From Branchiostoma belcheri (lineage: Eukaryota; Chordata; Leptocardii; Amphioxiformes; Branchiostomatidae): a stretch of 64,000 nt of DNA. Location: positions 9,018,041-9,082,040 of the forward strand of contig NW_017802379.1 of NCBI RefSeq assembly GCF_001625305.1, in the 5' to 3' direction. The notes under the pieces were generated by a model, which was given only the letters and a program-made list of their open reading frames with translations, did not search any database and was not told the origin of the DNA. Made by a program: the position numbers and the translations under genes. Positions 58,816 through 64,000 of this stretch are shown here, piece by piece. The first letter of the stretch is position 1. Every line of letters starts with the position of its first letter.

Positions 58816-58819
58816 TTAT

Positions 58820-58865
58820 TAGCCTCCGTAGCAGGCTTATAGAACTGGGGGTTTGGTGGTCACCT
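58820..58865. mobile_element. MITE family 3, left terminus only
   Basis: TAGCCTCCGTAGCAGGCTTA and GAACTGGGGGTTTGGTGGTC match the left end of 12611-12814. No right end follows. Confidence 0.75.
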
Positions 58866-59123
58866 GTTACGCGTATACGTCAATCATTCCACAAATGTGA
58901 TAAATTCTTATAAATAACTTAACGAGATAAGTTTTGGCACGGGTCATCCCAGAATATGCATCTAAATGAATAAAACAAATCCAACCGGAGTATGTGCTTT
59001 TGTTACTTCATACATTCATTCATATATACAGTGTGTATTTTGTTTGCTCGCGAAGAAAGATCTTTAGGATAGAATATATCACTTCACAACAGTAAAATAT
59101 ATCACAGGACATTCGTTCACAAG

Positions 59124-59167
59124 GCACACGCTCGCGCGCGCACACACACACATCACACACACATACG

Positions 59168-59200
<33 letters not shown>
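59124..59200. repeat. (CG)n(CA)n alternating microsatellite
   Basis: CGCGCGCG and CACACACA tracts alternate twice. Purine-pyrimidine alternation of this type can adopt Z-DNA. Confidence 0.95.
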
Positions 59201-59551
59201 TAACACACTAAAGAGAATATATAATTTCATGCCAACTGTTTTATGCCAACTCGATCGATAAGCTATTAACAACAATAGGTATAAATGATATACTAAAGGG
59301 AACATGAATATCACGCGCCCTTATGTGATATATGATTATAGCAGATAACCAATCATACCAAACGTTTTGGACGTTTTTTTCCAGACAAGAATACGGTAAC
59401 CTGGCGTGTTCCAATCATCAGTGACATGGCGACTTGGCGACCTCAGATAGATTATCTCCGACCTGACGCACATGTCATGTCTCATCACGTCATACAAGAC
59501 GTGCGTGACCTGAGAATAGTCTGGGTACCAGGCCCACAACACGCAAGACCC

Positions 59552-59751
59552 TAGCCTCCACCAGGCCTTTTGACGGGAATACGGATCGTAGAATTCGTCA
59601 AAAAAAGAGAGTAAAATTGGCCAAGGGAGTCCGGCCGCGGAGAGGTAGTTTCTTTCCCTCCGCGGCCAGTCAAACCTAGTACAAGGCGGCCAAACTCCCC
59701 CGGCAAAACTTCTCCTATATATAGCCAGCGTAGTTAGTCTGGCAAAGACTA
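59552..59751. mobile_element. MITE family 4 with 9-bp TSD
   Basis: Same structure as 24093-24293: TAGCCTCCACCAGGCCTTTT, ACGGATCGTAGAATTCGTCA, AAAATTGGCCAAGGGAGTCC, CCTATATATAGCCAGCG. The flanks GCAAGACCC (59543-59551) and CCTAGACCC (59752-59760) match 7 of 9. Confidence 0.88.
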
Positions 59752-59761
59752 CCTAGACCCA

Positions 59762-59960
59762 GAGTTAGCGTGCCTGCATCAGGGTCTACCTAAGTGGGGA
59801 TGTTGGGCTTGGAGCCGAGGAACTGGCCTTTGTAGAGACCCTGGAAACAGCCTGGCACCCAGGCTAGTGTACTGGCCCCGACAACAGTCTGGCATCCAGG
59901 CTAACATGAATGCCAGACTGATCGCTACCATGCAAATTTGTTAGTGCATAGCTAGGCTGG
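59762..59960. repeat. cluster of CCTGGCAYCCAGGCTA-like words
   Basis: CAGCCTGGCACCCAGGCTAG, AGTCTGGCATCCAGGCTAAC, GCTGGGAGCCAGGCTATGTG occur in a row, plus a related word at 59517. Each word is a short imperfect palindrome. The first matches 50396-50460 in reverse. Confidence 0.6.
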
Positions 59961-59984
59961 GAGCCAGGCTATGTGCACTCTCCA

Positions 59985-60160
59985 AGAAAATGCCTTGGTA
60001 TATTTCTTACCTGTTTTAGGTGCTTTTGTTGGCCTTTGTTTTTTTTGTGCTGGTATAATTTTTTGCCAACTAAACTGGCATATATGGATACTACTCTGCC
60101 AATTTGATACTATCCTGTTGATGTTATACTGTCATCCAACAACCAAAAGATGACACGTCT
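59985..60160. repeat. dispersed repeat, diverged reversed copy of the 32765 family
   Basis: CTGTTTTAGGTGCTTTTGTT, GCCAATTTGATACTATCCTG and CCAACAACCAAAAGATG follow the order seen at 35040-35236. Confidence 0.5.
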
Positions 60161-60466
60161 CTACTTTTTTTGGACTGGATGCTATATTTAAGTTCTAGAT
60201 GAAAACGAAAAACGACAAAGTATGCTAAGACTCAACTCAGGACTTCTTGACTGTTTAACTGGTAAATTAGGCTTCACATGGCCTTGTGTTTTTATGGTCG
60301 GCAGTATCATAAAGGGTTAAACAATGAATGAACTTTATAACTCGACAATCGTACATGGTACGATGTATGACAGTAAACCAACAATACTACAAGGCTAATT
60401 TATCATACAATCATAACTACAGAACATTATCTGTAACAGTATATGACTTACAGTATAGCGATTTAT

Positions 60467-60705
60467 GTATCTGTATCAGTATAGGAGGTATAACCGCCAT
60501 TCGGCGTAACACACCAGCTTCGCAGGCACGCGGCGCGGCGGCAGCTAGCTATATCACACCGAACGACTTGTTACACTCAATCTTCGCACATTTAATTGCA
60601 GGAGTTGTTTAAAGCTTTCTAGTGATAATGCCCCAACTGTGCTTGGTGGCAACGAGTTACAGTCTACAATAGTTCTTGGGAAATATGAGTTTTTGAACAC
60701 CTCAA
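60467..60705 (-). mobile_element. CR1/L2-like LINE 3' end, interrupted
   Basis: The plus strand reads GTATCTGTATCAGTATAGGA to TTTGAACACCTCAATTT. It is cut off by the TIR element that begins at 60710; comparison with 63150-63180 shows the LINE should continue with CTTGGTTGATAACTCTG. Confidence 0.85.
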
Positions 60706-61170
60706 TTTAGCGACGGTCACAACTCGCCGTACGTGCTTCTGCGTGCTGTCTACGTGCAAAAACGTGGGCAAACGTACGGCATCCGTGCGTGGTGAGTACC
60801 GCCTCCGTACGGAATCCTACGGATTTGGGAGCACGCAGACACGCCGTAGAACCTTAAGTGCATGTAATACTTTTTCTACGTGCGGTCTGCGGATTTACCA
60901 CACGTGCGTGCGAGTACGTGCGACGCGCGTGCCCCGTACAGCCTATGAGCGTGCAACGTACGGACTCCGTGAGTCTAACTTCACTATTCTCACAAGCAAT
61001 TGCTGTACGGACAGCGCACGAAGCACGTCAGTGCCACGCACGGTGCTTGCGTCATCCGTGCTTACTCCTCACTTCCCAGTTGACCTGCTCAATGACCACG
61101 CAGAACACACGTGCACCATACTAGGTGCTCCGCACGTGCAACGCACGCGCAACACACCTTATTTCTACAG

Positions 61171-61178
61171 TATATAAA
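61171..61178 (+). promoter_or_regulatory. TATA box of the TIR element
   Basis: TATATAAA, 37 bp before the ATG at 61215, inside the DNA transposon. Confidence 0.6.
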
Positions 61179-61214
61179 GACAACTTGACGGGCGACTGCC
61201 AACTCGTCTCCAAG

Positions 61215-61335
61215 ATGCCCAGGAAGGCTCAGAAGAAGTCTACCAGACAAGATCCAAAGAAACGGGCCGCGGAAGACACCAGGGCGGCTAGTGATGATGA
61301 AGTTAACAGGAGGTGCACGCACTTACAACGTGCGA
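61215..61335 (+). CDS. first exon of a transposon-encoded basic protein (partial)
   Basis: ATG in context CCAAGATGC opens MPRKAQKKSTRQDPKKRAAE, then DTRAASDDEVNRR and CTHLQRA. The peptide is strongly basic at the start (nuclear-localisation type) with an acidic ending. At 61336 a near-consensus donor, A|GTGAGTAAG, follows; read through, the frame stops at TAA 61341. A TATA box lies 37 bp upstream. I read this as the retained exon 1 of the autonomous element's transposase or accessory protein, the rest having been lost. No family is recognised. Confidence 0.5.
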
Positions 61336-62049
61336 GTGAGTAAGGAAATCGTGCGCACGCCGCACGTGTAGGTACGGCCTGTACGCGGCAACGTGGCAAT
61401 CGCACAGAGATCGTACGTTGTAAGCACGTACAACTCACTTACCACTTGCGCAACGTACGATGCACGCAACCGCTGACGGTCAGGCGTGTCGTGCAGACCA
61501 CGTACGTACACCTTGCGAGTGACGTACTCCCTCGGCCGGCCACCCTACGTTTGCAGAAAAAACGTAGCAGACGTAGCCACGACAAAAACGTACGGACAAA
61601 AAGCACGCACGGCGAGTTGTGACCGAGGCTTTAATGGGTGGTTTCTCGCTTTTGGAATGAAATGTAAAGAAAGTGACTTATGTAGGCGGATATAGAAGTT
61701 GAACATGACAATAACACATGGAAACAATTATTGTTTCAATTACTATACTAGTATTGTTTTTGGTCTAAATGTGACCAGTGATTTATTACTTCTTTGATCA
61801 TTTAAGTCTTTGTGTCACTTTATTATCATACATTACTTTATTATTTTGCATTACTTTATTATCTCATTGTTACTATTTGTAATAATTATTGTTACTAGCA
61901 TTTTTGTTACAATTATTATCATTGTTGATATGCTTGTTTTGAAACGGACTGTCACCTAATTTTGGTCAGGGAGTTGAAAGGGCATTCCTGTTTCTCATGG
62001 CCGTTTTACATGTAATATATATGTAACTAAAGTTGAAATAAAAGAAACT

Positions 62050-62142
62050 GAATAGCAAAGTTCTTTGGTCACAACCATTTATTTTTTACGAGCCGACGTT
62101 TCCATGACCGTCTGTCATCTTCATCATGGCAATTCTGACTGG
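62050..62142 (-). mobile_element. Penelope-like terminal fragment with hammerhead-like motif
   Basis: The minus strand reads TGATGA, then ATGAC-AGACG-GTCAT (a 5-bp stem and loop at 62104-62118), then GGAAAC and GTC (62095-62102). This is the order of a hammerhead ribozyme core (CUGANGA, stem II, GAAA, cleavage triplet). The first core base is A instead of C, so it is probably inactive. Hammerheads are known in Penelope-like retroelements. The flanking AATAGCAAAGTTCTTTGGTC also occurs at 4011. Confidence 0.5.
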
Positions 62143-62740
62143 TTTGCTGTGCACTAACGCTAAATGTTACTTGGTGCATAGTGCACGAAGGGTCTTACAT
62201 AGTTCACAGTGCATTGTTACTTGGAAAAAGAAAAAGAAACAGAGTTTACGGACACGTAGAAGGTCCGCGCTATCTCGGTCACGTCTGTGGTATGCAGAAG
62301 AAAACATCCTAGTTGTTATCAGACTCGCGATCACAGCAGAAGGACGGACGACAGACACAAGCGAGTGTGTGTACGGTGTTGTAGGCAGACATTTGCGGAC
62401 AGGTTCCACTGTTTGTGTGGTCTACATGCACCTTCTGTGGAAACCGTTGGACCGTTATGAACTTGTACAAAAGTACTGCTTTTTTAAAGTGTACCACAGC
62501 TAGAATTTACAACAACAATGTCTTTGAGATGAGACTGAGCTAAGTTATCAAACTTCGAAGCTTCTATTTTGTAGATCTGTGTGCAATGTATTGCCTTCGT
62601 CGTTTTTGAAACTCAGTTTAATTTTCCATAACTGACAAGTAATTTAGATTTCTACACTTCTGGTTTAGTTTTGCTAAGTACTAGTGGCCAGGTCCAAAAA
62701 AAGTTGTGAAATTTGACAGGAGAGAGACATAAATTTTCTT
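62143..62740. other. intergenic, nothing recognised
   Basis: Open frames on both strands at 62126-62503 have no recognisable homology. It may be the continuation of the Penelope-like element, but no reverse transcriptase motif is visible. Confidence 0.3.
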
Positions 62741-62744
62741 CTTT

Positions 62745-62935
62745 TTTTCGTGGTACCAAAAAGGGAGGGACTCCTTAGCCAGTTTCTGAGATATTTCAAA
62801 AGCTTCAAGTATGAAATGATGACGAAAATGTGCTAAGAAATGGCCATAAATGTTGATATCAGACAGATTTTCTGATCCAGAATATTTTTCTTATTTTGCA
62901 GCCCTGAAATTGCATTGGACGCTTTTAACGAAGTA
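62745..62935. repeat. dispersed repeat, GGTACCAAAAAG family
   Basis: GGTACCAAAAAGGGAGGGAC, TTTCAAAAGCTTCAAGTATG and GCAGCCCTGAAATTGCATTG; relatives at 10310 (reverse) and 26005. It abuts a LINE tail. Confidence 0.55.
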
Positions 62936-62937
62936 CT

Positions 62938-63190
62938 GTATTTGTATCTGTATAGCTGGTATAACCGCCCTTCGGCGTAACACACCAGCTTCGCAGGCAC
63001 GCGGCGCGGCGGCAGCTAGCTATATCACAACGAACGGCTTGTTACACTCAATCTTTGCATATTTAATTGCAGGAGCTTTCTAGTGTTGTTGCCCCAACTG
63101 TGCTTGGTGGCAACGAGTTCCAGTCTACGATAGTTCTGGGGAAATACGAGTTTTTGAACACCTCAATTCTTGGTTGATAACTCTGACTGA
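62938..63190 (-). mobile_element. CR1/L2-like LINE 3' end
   Basis: The plus strand reads GTATCTGTATAGCTGGTATA, CACACCAGCTTCGCAGGCAC, GGCAGCTAGCTATATCACAA, then GAACACCTCAATTCTTGGTT. Same family as 25302-25915. Confidence 0.85.
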
Positions 63191-63199
63191 ATACATATA

Positions 63200-63499
63200 T
63201 CACTGAATACATATGATGCCCACCAGACTCTATCCAAGCGTCTTGTTATCTTTTGAAACCACGACCTGTCTCGTGTTCAAATTAGCCCCGCTCTCAGAAG
63301 TGCTCCGCGGAGTCGAAACTCTAAACGCGGCCTCCGGAGAGATAGTTTGATTTGACCCTGTAACTGTCGTTCCCAGTGAAGACCGCGTGTGGAGATGAAA
63401 GGGTCCCGGGGAACGAGAGGTGTCACCCGCAAGGATTGCTCAAACCGGCGTGGTGTGTTAACAGGTGGTTCACTGAAAAGTGCGACCCGGGTGTTCGTA
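63200..63499. other. intergenic, nothing recognised
   Basis: GC-moderate DNA; no supported feature. Confidence 0.3.
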
Positions 63500-63508
63500 T
63501 AGAAAAAT

Positions 63509-63712
63509 TAGCCTTCACCAGGCCTTTCTACGATAATACGGATCGTAGAATTCGGCAAAAAGGAGAGTAAAATTGGCCAAGGGAGTCCGGCCGCGGGGAG
63601 GTAGTTTCTTTCCCTCCTTTCTGCGCGGCCAGTCCAACTATAAGGCGGCCAAACTCCCCTGGCAAATATTCTCCTATATATATAGCTAGCGTAGTTAGTC
63701 TGGTAGAGACTA
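63509..63712. mobile_element. MITE family 4 with perfect 9-bp TSD
   Basis: TAGCCTTCACCAGGCCTTTC to GTCTGGTAGAGACTA, same body as 24093-24293. TAGAAAAAT occurs exactly on both sides (63500-63508, 63713-63721). Confidence 0.92.
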
Positions 63713-63721
63713 TAGAAAAAT

Positions 63722-64000
63722 GATAATCTCCAAACAGATCTTTTGGTGGCTGCAAGACAGTATCAAATTGGCAGGGCAGGGCAGTATTGTTGGCAGTATG
63801 GTTGGCGAAAAAAAATATTCTAGTACAAAAAAGAAAGCCCAATAAAAAGCCTAAAACACGTCAAAATAAGGTATGCTTTGGGAGTAAAAAAAGAATGTCT
63901 GTGGATAATTGACTAAGTACTCTCCAGGCAGAGGTTTGGGTTTGGGGTCATTTTTGGCGTGTTTTTAGGCTTTTTTTATCGGGGTTTCTTTTTTGCACTG
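63722..64000. repeat. fold-back repeat, cut by window end
   Basis: The left arm has AGATCTTTTGGTGGCTGCAA, GACAGTATCAAATTGGCAG, AAAGCCCAATAAAAAGCCTA and AAACACGTCAAAATA. From about 63945 the inverse appears (TTTGGCGTGTTTTTAGGCTT, ATCGGGGTTTCTTTTTTG), so this is a palindromic element truncated at the window edge. Relatives are at 32765, 35040 and 59985. Confidence 0.7.

Larger units (their letters stand above)
60710..61629. mobile_element. CpG-dense TIR DNA transposon, non-autonomous, TTTA flanks
   Basis: The ends are inverted repeats: GCGACGGTCACAACTCGCCG (left) and, reverse-complemented, GCCTCGGTCACAACTCGCCG (right), extending into GT/GC-CGTGCTT. TTTA flanks both ends (60706-60709, 61630-61633). 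The 920-bp interior is packed with ACGTGC, GCACGT and CGTACG words on both strands. It contains a TATA box (61171-61178) and a first exon (61215-61335), but no transposase domain is visible. A 4-bp target fits several superfamilies; I cannot assign one. Confidence 0.8.

Noticed and set aside
60743-61177. 144-codon ORF inside the CpG-dense element
   Set aside because: Its residues derive from the repeated ACGTGC/GCACGT words; no domain and it runs through the TATA box.
61125-61214. Upstream extension of the ORF in the TIR element (from ATG 61125)
   Set aside because: The TATA box at 61171 lies inside it, so the transcript probably starts downstream and uses the ATG at 61215.

Overview
This is a window of an animal nuclear genome, most likely an amphioxus (Branchiostoma). 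It carries one clear protein-coding host gene, split into six exons with canonical GT/AG junctions: a T-box transcription factor of the Tbx2/3 type (41935-48250, plus strand). The predicted protein is about equally close to vertebrate Tbx2 and Tbx3, as expected of a single pre-duplication chordate gene. The repeat content (CR1/L2-like LINE tails ending in ACAGAT units, tRNA-derived SINEs, many palindromic MITEs) is also what I would expect of a lancelet. The species call is inference.

Layout. 1-41 kb: no confident host gene. It holds GC/CpG-rich unique blocks (about 5.46-6.55, 9.6-10.1, 22.0-23.1 and 39.5-41.3 kb), one possible short terminal exon or E-box cluster at 13.9 kb, and many mobile-element remnants. 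41.6-49.3 kb: the Tbx2/3 gene with CCAAT-bearing upstream DNA, six exons (732 codons), a 3' UTR of about 1 kb and an AATAAA signal. 49.3-64 kb: intergenic DNA dominated by transposons. These include a 5'-truncated non-LTR retrotransposon with a reverse transcriptase ORF, nested MITEs, a tRNA SINE with a clear target-site duplication, and a 920-bp CpG-dense terminal-inverted-repeat element carrying its own TATA box and first exon.

The most notable non-genic signal is a superfamily of fold-back elements. They share termini close to 5'-TAGYCTCYACCAGGC, share an internal TTGGCCA box, and are flanked by 9-bp target-site duplications. I could read a 9-bp duplication directly at eleven insertions (two perfect, four with 8/9 matches, four with 7/9, one with 6/9), including insertions nested inside one another. 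Other elements with readable boundaries are a TTA-flanked Harbinger-like pair, a TIR element holding a CGTAGAGCGTA array, and a Penelope-like fragment with a decayed hammerhead-ribozyme-like fold. The Tbx2/3 protein is predicted to be a nuclear T-site-binding repressor; the remaining genes are transposon-encoded and have no evident functional link to it.
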